Source: Verrucomicrobiia bacterium (GTDB lineage Bacteria; Verrucomicrobiota; Verrucomicrobiia; Limisphaerales; JAUIHU01). Taken from it: a stretch of 10,507 bases of DNA. The stretch lies in NCBI GenBank assembly GCA_030432175.1, contig JAUIHU010000102.1:1-10507 (forward strand). The letters are read 5' to 3'. Position 1 is the stretch's first letter. Every line of letters starts with the position of its first letter. The notes under the pieces were generated by a model. That model saw nothing but the letters and a program-made list of their open reading frames with translations. It had not been told where the DNA came from and ran no database searches. Below, piece after piece: positions 1 through 7,813 of this stretch. The position numbers and the translations under genes are program-made.

Positions 1-510
1 CACGACTCCTTCCATGAATTTGTTCTCCAATAACGTCGCTATACGGCCGTCAATGATCACACTGGTATCCAGAAGCAGTACATTGTCCGATTCATTCCTC
101 CTGGCAAATCGGACATAAGGAATGATTAATGAAAAATCATCTTTGTTGCTTCGCATGGCCAGGACCATCCCGATGTAGCCGAACCCAAGAAAGAGAGCCA
201 GCCGAATGGCCCACATGATGTCCTGACCTTCCTGGCTGTTTTCAACAAATATAAATAACTGGGTCCGGTCAATCATCCAGGCCACCAGCGACCCCAATAG
301 CAATCCAAACGTTGCCGCAGAGAAAGCGCGGAGTGAAAAGCCTTTCAGCATTTCATCAATGGCGATCATGAACCCTCCCAAACCAAAACCGATTAATATA
401 CCATTCCAACCGGTTTCAATCCATGAACCTGGACGCTGGCTGATCGCGTAGCCTGCCAGTGTGCACAGTACGAGGAAAAAGATTCGAATGACCCAAAGTG
501 ATGTTCCCAT
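1..510 (-). CDS. Membrane-anchored PIN-domain protein (PIN/TRAM family, YacL-like), partial: 3' end beyond the window
   Basis: The first 170 residues are visible and the reading frame is open to the left edge. The N-terminal part is hydrophobic, with about four predicted membrane segments (residues near 5-24, 36-52, 62-80 and 101-119). A basic/polar linker follows, then the start of a PIN nuclease-like domain with the motif LLLDTSVIIDGRI (residues 145-157), in which D148 is the expected first metal-binding acid. This order, four membrane helices then PIN then usually a C-terminal TRAM RNA-binding domain, is the Bacillus YacL type. The TRAM part would lie outside the window. Family members are predicted RNases, but their substrates are mostly unknown. 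I chose the ATG at 508-510 because an in-frame stop lies 14 codons upstream; the only other candidate is a TTG six codons upstream. No clear Shine-Dalgarno is seen. It lies 134 bases after mlaD, behind a possible hairpin, so co-transcription with mla is uncertain. Confidence 0.85.
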   Translation of the reverse strand, partial: MGTSLWVIRIFFLVLCTLAGYAISQRPGSWIETGWNGILIGFGLGGFMIAIDEMLKGFSLRAFSAATFGLLLGSLVAWMIDRTQLFIFVENSQEGQDIMWAIRLALFLGFGYIGMVLAMRSNKDDFSLIIPYVRFARRNESDNVLLLDTSVIIDGRIATLLENKFMEGVV

Positions 511-591
511 GGTGATAAAGTTCGGCAATTTCTGGATTTGGCCTGAACTTAACTATCTTAGCCGAGAAGATTAGAAAAACAAAGAGCCAGA

Positions 592-615
592 ACAGACCTG
601 TGATTCAGGGTCTGT
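592..615 (-). terminator. Hairpin after mlaD, possible weak terminator
   Basis: On the minus strand ACAGACCCTG pairs with CAGGTCTGT (one bulged base) around the five-base loop AATCA. A T-rich stretch (CTCTTTGTTTTTC) follows, but it starts about eight bases after the stem rather than directly, so this is not a textbook intrinsic terminator. Its place right after the mlaD stop supports a terminating or processing role by position only. Confidence 0.4.
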
Positions 616-644
616 ACCGATCAGGGTTGATTGTGTCTAGCCAG

Positions 645-1625
645 TCACTGGCCTTTTTCACCCTCAGAAGATTTCCAGAATTCCCAGAACCTTTTTTTCT
701 TGGGCTTGTAGAGCAGCCCGTGTTCGTTGATGTTTGAACTCAACACCGTCAAGTTACTCACCACCAACTGTAGTTTGGATTCCAAAGCTTTGTCTTTCAG
801 CAACGCTCCAACCATCCCTGACCCTGAACTCACGGTTTCTAAAGTTTGCTGCAAAGAAAGGGAAGTCAGCTCAATGTTCTCGAGACTGGATTTGATGGAG
901 TCCCGGTTTTCATCCAGAATTTCGCTGGCTTGTGTGGCTAAACCTTCCAGGTCATCCACGACATCATTGAGTTTTGTGGATAAGTCACGAAACATTGGAC
1001 CACTATCTTCCAGAGTTGCATCCAATGTTTCCGATGAATTTTTAAGCCGTTCTGAAATGGTTCGAATGTTGTTCAGAGTGACTTTGATTTCCTGAAGATT
1101 CTCTTTCGACAGGAGGCTGTCTTCAACATTTGCAAGAATTCGGTTGACGCGCGTCAGGGATTCGCTGGCCTGGTCCATGAATCCATCAGCGCTCTCCAAA
1201 ATTTGATCCAGACCGAACGGTTGCTCGCTGGCGATGTCATCCCCTTCTTTCAACAATTCGGCGTTCGGCTTGAATTCAGCAGGGCGAATGGCAATGAATT
1301 TGTCTCCCAGAAACCCCGCTTGCTCTATGACTGCTACAGATCCCTTGCGAATTGGAAATTCAGATTTCAAACGCAACTGAATCCTGACTGTGCGTTGGTC
1401 CTCCGTTAATTTGGCATCTACGACATGCCCGACCTGCACTCCAGATAACAGCACCTGAGCTTGAGGTTTTAACCCCGATATATCTTCCGTTTCAACATAC
1501 AGGTCGTAGGTGGAATCCAGGAAAGTGGACGACTTGGAGAAGCGCAAAAGAGTAAAAGTCAACAGCGCCAATCCTAAAGCCACAAAGAGTCCTACTTTCC
1601 ATTCTGCGCTTTTATTTCGGGTCAT
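645..1625 (-). CDS. mlaD: MlaD-like MCE-domain lipid transport subunit
   Basis: This 326-residue protein begins with a short basic N terminus and one membrane anchor (about residues 11-27). A single MCE domain follows (about 39-116), with the typical features GLKPQAQVLLSGVQVG near 51-66 and GFLGDKFIAI near 104-113. The rest (about 138-300) is long, polar and rich in predicted helix/coiled coil, and the C terminus is basic and aromatic. In the Mla family such subunits form a hexameric ring in the periplasm that binds phospholipid and sits on the MlaE-MlaF transporter in the inner membrane. At 326 residues it is clearly longer than the roughly 180-residue E. coli MlaD; the extra length is the helical C-terminal part, as in many non-enterobacterial MCE proteins. 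It is the last gene of the mlaE-mlaF-mlaD cluster, 89 bases after mlaF, with an ATG start. Direction of transport cannot be told from sequence. Confidence 0.93.
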   Translation of the reverse strand: MTRNKSAEWKVGLFVALGLALLTFTLLRFSKSSTFLDSTYDLYVETEDISGLKPQAQVLLSGVQVGHVVDAKLTEDQRTVRIQLRLKSEFPIRKGSVAVIEQAGFLGDKFIAIRPAEFKPNAELLKEGDDIASEQPFGLDQILESADGFMDQASESLTRVNRILANVEDSLLSKENLQEIKVTLNNIRTISERLKNSSETLDATLEDSGPMFRDLSTKLNDVVDDLEGLATQASEILDENRDSIKSSLENIELTSLSLQQTLETVSSGSGMVGALLKDKALESKLQLVVSNLTVLSSNINEHGLLYKPKKKRFWEFWKSSEGEKGQ

Positions 1626-1714
1626 TTCAGTTTCTTGATCCAGTTAATCCAAACAGTCCTGTTTCCATGCCAGGGGTCGAGACTATTTGTAGGCGTTTGG
1701 TAAAATTAATTGTT

Positions 1715-2461
1715 TTATAAATCAATGTCCTTTGTATCGGCGATTCCATTGACGAATCGGCTCACCAATGGATCGGAACTGCCAAAAATATCATCAGGAC
1801 TACCTTCCATATGGATGATTCCATTCGCGAGCATGAAAATGCGCTGACCGATCCTTCGAGCGCTTCGCATGTCGTGGGTGACAACGACTGTTGTGACTTT
1901 GCAGTATTCATTGACCCTCAAAATCAACTGATCAATGCTGTCAGAAACCACAGGGTCCAGACCCGTTGTTGGTTCATCGTATAGGACAATCTCAGGTTGG
2001 TAAATGACAGCGCGCGCCAATCCAACACGTTTTCTCATTCCACCTGAAAGTTCTACCGGCATTTTGGGGCCTGCGCCTTGCAGATCGACCATGTCCAGGG
2101 CCGCTTCAACCTTTTTGGTGATTTCTCCATCCGTAAACCGCTTTTCCCTTCTGAGCATGAATGCAACATTTTCAGACACGGTAAGTGAATCAAATAGCGC
2201 GGCGCCTTGAAACACCATGGCAAATTTTCTACGAACCTTGAGCAACTCTCGCTCTGTAAGGTGGGTGATATCCAGTCCATCAATCCAGACACTGCCTGCA
2301 TCCGGTTTTAAAAGGCCGATCAAATGCTTCAACAGTACACTCTTTCCGCCGCCACTCCTGCCGATAATGGCAATCGATTTCCCTTCTTCAACGCGAAGAT
2401 CCACCCCATTCAAAACCTTGAAATCTCCAAATTTTTTGTAAAGTCCGCGAGCTTCAATCAT
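1715..2461 (-). CDS. mlaF: MlaF-like ABC transporter ATPase
   Basis: A 248-residue ABC ATPase of the usual size. All nucleotide-binding motifs are intact: Walker A GRSGGGKS at residues 34-41, Q-loop Q85, signature LSGGMRKR at 138-145, Walker B ending in D162-E163, and H-loop H195 in VVTHDM. The degenerate GGM signature and the sequence VFQGAALFDSLTVSENV (about 83-99) are characteristic of the Mla/Mkl/Ttg2A branch of ABC ATPases, which energise MCE lipid transporters. It should act as a dimer on the cytoplasmic face of MlaE. It lies 62 bases after mlaE and 89 before mlaD in one direction, fitting an operon. The start is an ATG. The segment before mlaD contains a small inverted repeat (AAACAG/CTGTTT, 1650-1663), which I do not assign a role. 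Confidence 0.96.
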   Translation of the reverse strand: MIEARGLYKKFGDFKVLNGVDLRVEEGKSIAIIGRSGGGKSVLLKHLIGLLKPDAGSVWIDGLDITHLTERELLKVRRKFAMVFQGAALFDSLTVSENVAFMLRREKRFTDGEITKKVEAALDMVDLQGAGPKMPVELSGGMRKRVGLARAVIYQPEIVLYDEPTTGLDPVVSDSIDQLILRVNEYCKVTTVVVTHDMRSARRIGQRIFMLANGIIHMEGSPDDIFGSSDPLVSRFVNGIADTKDIDL

Positions 2462-2523
2462 GGGTTCGAGTTAATCTGAGTTTCTCAACTTTCTTTGTGG
2501 TCAGCGCCACTGCTGACTGCCTG

Positions 2524-3306
2524 TCATAATTCCGGATGCAATAGTTTCGACAATGCCAGCGTCAGGAAAAAATTAGAGATCAATATGAGGATGGATGCTG
2601 TCACAACCGCTTCTGTGGTTGCGCGTCCAACTCCCTGAGCCCCTTCACGACAGTGCATTCCACGATAACACCCAACAATTGCAATGATGCCACCAAAGCA
2701 GATCGATTTAATCATACCCTCAAGAACATGCGGAGGATCGGTATAGCGCACCAGATTGTGGAAATAGTAAACCGGATCAATCCCCAACAGTTCGGAACCA
2801 ACCCAGTAACTGGCTGCAATACCAATGACAATGGCTTCAATTGTCAGAATCGGCAGAGCCAGAACGGTTGCAGCAAATCGTGGCGCTACCAGATAATCCA
2901 ACGGATGCGTCGCCAGGGTACGCAGCGCGTCAATTTGTTCGCTGACTTTCATTGCTCCCAACTCGGCAGCCATTGCAGAACCTACACGCCCAGCGACCAT
3001 CAGCGCGGTTAAAACCGGCCCCAGCTCACTGCACATGGCCACACTCACTACCGCCCCGGTTGCAGTATCCATCTTGACTTTATGGAACTGAAAGTAGGTT
3101 TGAGCACAGAGTACCATCCCGGTAAAAGCTCCGGTCACCAGAACAACGGACTGGGATTTGAATCCCAGAAAATAGAGCTGATAAATCGTGGCCGACCATT
3201 GCATGCGCTTCGAGAATATTGCGCGAATGGTCTCAACAACGAAGAGAGTGATTTCTCCCAGTTGCTGAAGCCGACCAATAATCCATTGTCTGATTGAAAA
3301 TTCCAT
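2524..3306 (-). CDS. mlaE: MlaE-like ABC transporter permease
   Basis: A 260-residue, strongly hydrophobic protein of normal length for the MlaE (DUF140) permease family. Residues 94-117 carry the family hallmark, beginning ELGPVLTALMVAGRVGSA and ending AAELG, followed by MKVSEQIDALRTL. About five to six membrane segments are predicted, preceded by an amphipathic N-terminal region as in known MlaE structures. It forms the membrane core that pairs with the MlaF dimer and the MlaD ring to move phospholipid between the inner membrane and the periplasm. It is the first gene of the mla cluster. The ATG at 3304-3306 is preceded by GGAAAG about 14 bases upstream, rather distant for a Shine-Dalgarno; another ATG in that stretch is followed at once by an in-frame stop, so it is not the start. 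It lies only 132 bases behind clpC. Confidence 0.95.
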   Translation of the reverse strand: MEFSIRQWIIGRLQQLGEITLFVVETIRAIFSKRMQWSATIYQLYFLGFKSQSVVLVTGAFTGMVLCAQTYFQFHKVKMDTATGAVVSVAMCSELGPVLTALMVAGRVGSAMAAELGAMKVSEQIDALRTLATHPLDYLVAPRFAATVLALPILTIEAIVIGIAASYWVGSELLGIDPVYYFHNLVRYTDPPHVLEGMIKSICFGGIIAIVGCYRGMHCREGAQGVGRATTEAVVTASILILISNFFLTLALSKLLHPEL

Positions 3307-3335
3307 CTATGAGCAGGACATCTTTCCAAAAAGCA

Positions 3336-3375
3336 AAGCCTTCGCCAACCAGTAAAACAGGTCAGACGAAGGCTT
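3336..3375 (-). terminator. Intrinsic terminator-like hairpin after clpC
   Basis: On the minus strand AAGCCTTCG (3367-3375) pairs perfectly with CGAAGGCTT (3336-3344). The 22-base segment between them can itself extend the stem through TGACC/GGTTG, leaving a nine-base loop. TGCTTTTTGG follows, a short T-run. It lies 63 bases beyond the clpC stop and 29 bases before the mlaE start, so it would end the mcsA-mcsB-clpC message or act as a partial barrier or attenuator for mlaEFD. Confidence 0.65.
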
Positions 3376-3390
3376 CAAGAATCATTGCAA

Positions 3391-3418
3391 ATTTTAAGGT
3401 CGGCAGGTGTGACCGCAA
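3391..3418 (-). promoter_or_regulatory. Candidate promoter for mlaEFD
   Basis: On the minus strand TTGCGG (3413-3418) and TAAAAT (3391-3396) are 16 bases apart. The -10 box matches the sigma-70 consensus at five of six positions, the -35 only in its first three. Transcription would begin near 3384, just before the hairpin at 3336-3375, placing that hairpin at the very 5' end of the mla message. This is a by-eye assignment only. Confidence 0.25.
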
Positions 3419-3438
3419 CCCCGAATTGCATCTGCTAA

Positions 3439-5940
3439 TTAACTGCCTACTGTGGTTTCTTCCGGTGAGGCTTTCTGCGAAAATACCAGATGGTCGCCTT
3501 CCAGTTCCACAATCATCGGTTCGTTGGCGTGAACGTTTCCCTTTAATATCTCTTCAGCCAGAGGATCTTCAAGGAACCGTTCCACAGCGCGACGCATAGG
3601 GCGCGCTCCAAAGGCCGGATCATACCCTTTTTCCACCACAAAATCCTTGGCTTCAGATGTCATACTGAAGTGAATGTTGCGGTCTCTCAAACGATCCACG
3701 ACTTTAGCCACCTCAAGATCCAGAATCTGAATCAGATTGTCTTTGGTCAGCGGACGGAAAACAACGATATCACCGAGACGATTTATGAATTCAGGACGGA
3801 AAACACGTTTAGCTTCATCCATGATGACTTCGCGCATTTTCTCGTAATTCGCTTCTTCCCGGATCGGTGTGAAACCAAGAGCGCCGTCTTTTTTCACCAA
3901 TTCTGCGCCGATATTGGAGGTGAGGAGAATGATTGTATTTCTGAAATCAACCACTCGTCCGACGTTGTCTGTCAGTTTCCCTTCTTCGAGAATCTGCAAC
4001 AACATGTTCATCACATCGGGATGCGCCTTTTCAATCTCATCGAAAAGCACAACGGAATAAGGCCGACGACGAACCTGTTCAGTCAATTGCCCGCCTTCTT
4101 CATACCCAACATAGCCTGGAGGCGATCCAACGAGCCTGGAAACGGTAAATTTTTCCATGTACTCACTCATATCCAGTTGAATGAGTGATTTACTGTCGCC
4201 GAACATGACTTCGGCCAGCGTTTTGGCGAGTAAAGTCTTACCAACTCCAGTAGGCCCGAGCAAAGCGAAGGTGCCAATTGGCCGCTTCGGATCTTTCAGG
4301 TCGGCGCGTGATCGACGCAGGGCTTTGCATAGTGAGCTGAAAGCTTCCTGTTGTCCGACCACCACCTGAGAAAGTTCATTTTCAAGTGTTAACAGACGTT
4401 GTGCCTCACCTTGTTCAATGCGTTTCAGCGGGACTCCTGTCCATTTTGACACAACCTGAAGGATGTGCTCCGTATCGACAAGAATGCGTTTTTCACTTCT
4501 TTCCGAAGCCCAGTTCTTCAGCGAATCTTCCAAAGCTTCCTTCGCCTGCTTTTCCTGATCACGCATTGAAGCGGCTTTTTCAAAGTCCTGCTCGCGAATA
4601 GCCCTTTCTTTCAGAGATTTAATCTCTTCAATTTTCGCTTCCAAATCTTTGATTTCCGGAGGGCGAGTCATGGATTTGATTCGCGCTCGTGATCCTGCTT
4701 CATCCATCAAATCAATGGCCTTGTCGGGCAAAAACCGGCCTGTGATATATCGATCAGACAGCCGCACTGCTGAATCAAGCGCGCTGTCAGTAATTTCTGC
4801 ATTGTGGTGCTCTTCGTACTTAGGACGCAGCCCTTTCAGAATCAAAACGGATTCCTCTATGGATGGAGCTTCAACAACGACACTTTGAAAACGACGTTCA
4901 AGAGCAGCGTCTTTTTCAATGTACTTGCGATATTCATCCAGAGTAGTCGCTCCAATACATTGTAATTCACCACGACTCAAAGCCGGTTTAATGATGTTAG
5001 ACGCATCCATGGTTCCCTCCGCAGAACCAGCCCCAACAATGGTGTGCAATTCGTCGATGAAAAGGATCACGTTTTTCGCCCGGCGAATTTCATCCATAAC
5101 CGCTTTGATGCGTTCTTCGAATTGTCCCCGATACTTTGTTCCTGCAACCATCAGCGCCAGATCCAGGGTGATCAAACGTTTTTCTCGCAGAATCTCTGGA
5201 ACATTGCCTTTAGAAATCTCCTGAGCAAGCCCCTCTACGATCGCTGTTTTCCCGACACCAGCTTCCCCCAGCAACACCGGGTTGTTTTTTGTTCGACGGC
5301 AAAGAATCTGAATAACCCGCTCAATCTCTCCCTCCCGACCAATCACCGGGTCCATGTCTCCTTTGCGAGCGATTTCTGTCAGATCCCGTCCAAAAGCCTT
5401 GAGAGCAGGAGTTTTAACATCCTTTTTGTCAGAAGGACTCTTTTCAGCGTCCTCAGGACCCATTGTGTCCTCGTCAGAATTATAATTAGGATCCAACTCC
5501 TTCAAAATCTCCTGACGCGCCTGCTCAATATCAACATCCAGGCTTTTCAAAACCTTTGCAGCATACCCTTCACCTTCACGTAAAAGGCCAAGCAAAATGT
5601 GCTCGGTCCCAACATATGTGTGACCCAGAATTTTCGCTTCTTTTTGAGCCAGGTTGAAAACTTTTTTGACGCGTGGAGTGTACGGAATGGATCCAGATTG
5701 TTTCTGTTCAGGCCCGGCGCCGACCTGCTTTTCGACTTCCTCTCGAACTGTTTCCAGATCAAGGTCCATCTTTTGAAGCACATTCACCGCTACACCTTGT
5801 CCCAATTTAATCAGGCCGAGCAATAAATGTTCGGTTCCGACGAAACTGTGATTGAAGCGATCTGCTTCTTTTCTTGCCAAAGCCACTACCTGCTGGGCTC
5901 TTGGTGTCATGTTGTGAGTGCCTTCGTCGCTGTCGCTCAT
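3439..5940 (-). CDS. clpC: ClpC, AAA+ unfoldase of the ClpCP protease
   Basis: From the ATG at 5938-5940 this is 833 residues. It has a double Clp N domain (about 12-150), a linker, then AAA+ domain 1 with Walker A GEAGVGKT (225-232) and Walker B ending D296-E297. A UVR/M-domain coiled coil follows (about 430-480), then AAA+ domain 2 with Walker A GPTGVGKT (562-569) and Walker B ending D634-E635. The pore loop KYRG is at 269-272. An LGF tripeptide (688-690) sits where ClpC/ClpA proteins carry their ClpP-docking loop. In the N domain the two GTEH motifs hold E37 and E113, the expected equivalents of the phosphoarginine-binding acids of Bacillus ClpC (E32, E106), and T12 and T88 also match. This makes it a likely reader of McsB-made phosphoarginine marks. 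The frame also allows a TTG start at 5962-5964 overlapping the mcsB stop; I prefer the ATG, although the family core begins only near residue 12. Confidence 0.96.
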   Translation of the reverse strand: MSDSDEGTHNMTPRAQQVVALARKEADRFNHSFVGTEHLLLGLIKLGQGVAVNVLQKMDLDLETVREEVEKQVGAGPEQKQSGSIPYTPRVKKVFNLAQKEAKILGHTYVGTEHILLGLLREGEGYAAKVLKSLDVDIEQARQEILKELDPNYNSDEDTMGPEDAEKSPSDKKDVKTPALKAFGRDLTEIARKGDMDPVIGREGEIERVIQILCRRTKNNPVLLGEAGVGKTAIVEGLAQEISKGNVPEILREKRLITLDLALMVAGTKYRGQFEERIKAVMDEIRRAKNVILFIDELHTIVGAGSAEGTMDASNIIKPALSRGELQCIGATTLDEYRKYIEKDAALERRFQSVVVEAPSIEESVLILKGLRPKYEEHHNAEITDSALDSAVRLSDRYITGRFLPDKAIDLMDEAGSRARIKSMTRPPEIKDLEAKIEEIKSLKERAIREQDFEKAASMRDQEKQAKEALEDSLKNWASERSEKRILVDTEHILQVVSKWTGVPLKRIEQGEAQRLLTLENELSQVVVGQQEAFSSLCKALRRSRADLKDPKRPIGTFALLGPTGVGKTLLAKTLAEVMFGDSKSLIQLDMSEYMEKFTVSRLVGSPPGYVGYEEGGQLTEQVRRRPYSVVLFDEIEKAHPDVMNMLLQILEEGKLTDNVGRVVDFRNTIILLTSNIGAELVKKDGALGFTPIREEANYEKMREVIMDEAKRVFRPEFINRLGDIVVFRPLTKDNLIQILDLEVAKVVDRLRDRNIHFSMTSEAKDFVVEKGYDPAFGARPMRRAVERFLEDPLAEEILKGNVHANEPMIVELEGDHLVFSQKASPEETTVGS

Positions 5941-5960
5941 AAATCCAAGAATGCTATGGG

Positions 5961-7085
5961 TCAATCAGTTTGTCCAGGTCTCTCCCGCGAAGAATCTATC
6001 TCTTTGGGAAGTTTAGGGACCGGGCGTTCCAGGTTTTGCAATCTCTCTCTCAGCATGTCTGCGCGGATTGCGTCCCTCTCTTCAGGTGTTAGTTTTTCGT
6101 TGTAATTACGACGTAAATGCGCGGGTTGAGTCAGTACAAATAATTCATCAACGGTTGTCCTGTAAGATTCTGGGAAAAACTCCAGATCAATTCCAAGTCG
6201 TATTAATGAAAGCAAGTTCAGGGCCTCTTTGGATGCAATTGTGTAGGCATTGGATAAAATTCCATACGCGCGGCCAATCTGGTTGCAAAGCGATTTTGGT
6301 TTCTTTTCCAATAATAGAGCGCGAGCATTTTTTTCCTGCTCAATGATCTGGGCCAGAACCTTATTCAGTTTTTCAATAATTTCCCGCTCTGTTTCCCCTA
6401 GTGTGCGCTGGTTTGATATTTGAAAAATATTTCCCAACGCTTCACTTCCTTCTCCATACAGCCCCCTAACCGCGAGTCCAAGTTTGCCAACAGCCTGAAT
6501 CGTCTGGCTGATAGAATCTCTTAAAGCCATCCCTGGCAAATGAAGCATCGCGCTGACACGAATGCCTGTTCCCAAATTAGTGGCGCAAGCAGTAAGATAT
6601 CCAAGCTTGGAATCAAATGCGTATTTGGCTTTGCTTTCAAGCGCTGTGTCCAATTCATCCACCGCTTTCCAAGCCGCCATTAACTGCAGACCAGGGCACA
6701 GAGCCTGCATCCTTAAATGGTCTTCTTCGTTAATCAGAACGCATAGGTGTTCACCTTTTCCAACAACCAGGCCACTCCCAGAGGATTTGGCTGCATGTTC
6801 TCGACTGATCAGGTGACGTTCCATCAATATGTTTTTGTCCAGACCATCCAGATCGCTCATTGCACAGGAGAAGGATCCCGCCATCTGCGGAACTGACTGA
6901 ACTGTTTCCAGCGCCTTTTCCAGCACGGCTTCCCGTTGCGCCTCGCTTGCGTGTTCAGGGAACGGAAATTCTTCAAAATTTCTCGCCAACCGGACTCTGC
7001 TGCTGAGCACAATACTCATATTCGGGCCATCTGTTTGAAGCCCTCTTGCTGGAGGAGTCAGGAAGTCATGGATGTTTTTCGTCAT
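5961..7085 (-). CDS. mcsB: McsB protein arginine kinase
   Basis: A 374-residue guanido-phosphotransferase-type kinase that phosphorylates arginine side chains in proteins, marking them for ClpCP. Visible signatures are SSRVRLARN (28-36; ATP-binding arginines), H91, the catalytic loop NEEDH (119-123), C167 followed by TNLGTGIR (169-176; the conserved active-site cysteine position), and the GEGSEALGN and SNQ segments (211-226). The C-terminal domain contains RDAIRA (337-342), fitting the RDxxRA motif that forms the allosteric phosphoarginine receptor in Geobacillus McsB. That motif separates protein kinases of this group from creatine/arginine metabolite kinases. The length is close to the Bacillus enzyme, with a roughly 20-residue longer tail. 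It lies between mcsA (107 bases upstream) and clpC (20 bases downstream). A weak promoter-like pair TTGCGG-N17-TATTTA (7108-7136) lies in front of it. No strong Shine-Dalgarno is seen. Confidence 0.95.
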   Translation of the reverse strand: MTKNIHDFLTPPARGLQTDGPNMSIVLSSRVRLARNFEEFPFPEHASEAQREAVLEKALETVQSVPQMAGSFSCAMSDLDGLDKNILMERHLISREHAAKSSGSGLVVGKGEHLCVLINEEDHLRMQALCPGLQLMAAWKAVDELDTALESKAKYAFDSKLGYLTACATNLGTGIRVSAMLHLPGMALRDSISQTIQAVGKLGLAVRGLYGEGSEALGNIFQISNQRTLGETEREIIEKLNKVLAQIIEQEKNARALLLEKKPKSLCNQIGRAYGILSNAYTIASKEALNLLSLIRLGIDLEFFPESYRTTVDELFVLTQPAHLRRNYNEKLTPEERDAIRADMLRERLQNLERPVPKLPKEIDSSRERPGQTD

Positions 7086-7192
7086 TTATTCAATAACCAG
7101 AAACTTCTAAATAATGGCGTAATCTTGTCTCCGCAATGTAACTTTCCCGAAAATTTCAAAAAAGAATGGAGCTGCTCGTAAAAAATCAATCA

Positions 7193-7813
7193 TCAATCTT
7201 TAGCGCTGGACTCAAGTTGGACCTTCAAACTTTTTATCTCATCTCGGAGCGTTGCTGCTTGCTCAAAATTTTCAAGGGCTATGGCTTCTCTGAGCTTTTC
7301 CTGTTTTTGTTCCAGTTTTTGAGAGATATCTATCCGCTCTCTTATTCCTTCAGGGGCTTTTCCAATGTGTCTGGAACCCTTATGCATATTCTTCAAGGCA
7401 GGCTCCAACAGCTCAGAAAATGTTTTGTAGCAGACAGGACACCCCATCCTGCCAGTTTTCCTGAACTGACCCAACTTGTATCCGCACTGAGGACAGGTTT
7501 GAGTATCTGACTTGGATTGAACGGATTTTAAGCCGCTGATTTTTCCGGAGAATATAATATTCTTCTTCGTTGCATCACTGGCATCCGATGCTTCTTCTTC
7601 CTCCAGAATGTCTTCTTCACCTTCATCTTCTTCGGAATCAGTAAATTTTCCCAGATTCTCTGCAAACATTTTGGCGAGTGAAAACGAAGTTGGATCGTCA
7701 ACGCCTTTCTCAGAGGCGCATTTCTCGCATAAGTCCAGTTTCTGGACTTTATCATCCACGACTTCAGTCAGGTGGACGGTCGCTTCATTTTGTTTGCAAA
7801 CACAACACTGCAT
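7193..7813 (-). CDS. mcsA: McsA, zinc-finger activator of McsB
   Basis: This 206-residue protein has two four-cysteine zinc sites: C3/C6 with C29/C32, and C107/C110 with C125/C128 in the pattern TCPQCGYKL...GCPVCY. Near the C terminus (about 165-200) is a UVR helical hairpin with ENFEQAATLRDEI. This architecture is that of McsA (UvrB/UvrC-motif protein), which binds and activates the arginine kinase McsB and helps deliver it to ClpC. Between the zinc sites, residues 59-80 form a very acidic linker (mostly D/E) not typical of the Bacillus protein. It is the first gene of the mcsA-mcsB-clpC set; there is no ctsR upstream, only a terminator and then ilvE. A faint promoter-like pair TTGTGG-N16-TTAATG (7840-7867) precedes it. 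I saw no CtsR heptad repeats and no CIRCE element in the 191-base gap. Start ATG; the N-terminal MxC motif supports it. Confidence 0.92.
   Translation of the reverse strand: MQCCVCKQNEATVHLTEVVDDKVQKLDLCEKCASEKGVDDPTSFSLAKMFAENLGKFTDSEEDEGEEDILEEEEASDASDATKKNIIFSGKISGLKSVQSKSDTQTCPQCGYKLGQFRKTGRMGCPVCYKTFSELLEPALKNMHKGSRHIGKAPEGIRERIDISQKLEQKQEKLREAIALENFEQAATLRDEIKSLKVQLESSAKD

Noticed and set aside
1650..1663. AAACAG-TC-CTGTTT inverted repeat between mlaF and mlaD
   Set aside because: The arms are only six bases, with no T-run and no promoter-like context; the half-site order does not match a LexA box. Likely chance or a weak structure.
3670..4188. Plus-strand open frame of 172 codons inside clpC
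   Set aside because: Antisense to the second AAA+ domain of clpC; no recognisable protein features.
5044..5583. Plus-strand open frame of 179 codons inside clpC
   Set aside because: Fully antisense to a strongly conserved region of clpC, with a low-complexity, biologically odd translation; a shadow of the real gene.
7108..7136. TTGCGG-N17-TATTTA promoter-like pair before mcsB
   Set aside because: Spacing is ideal but the -35 matches only half the consensus, and mcsB is most simply explained as part of the mcsA transcript; not strong enough to list as a promoter.
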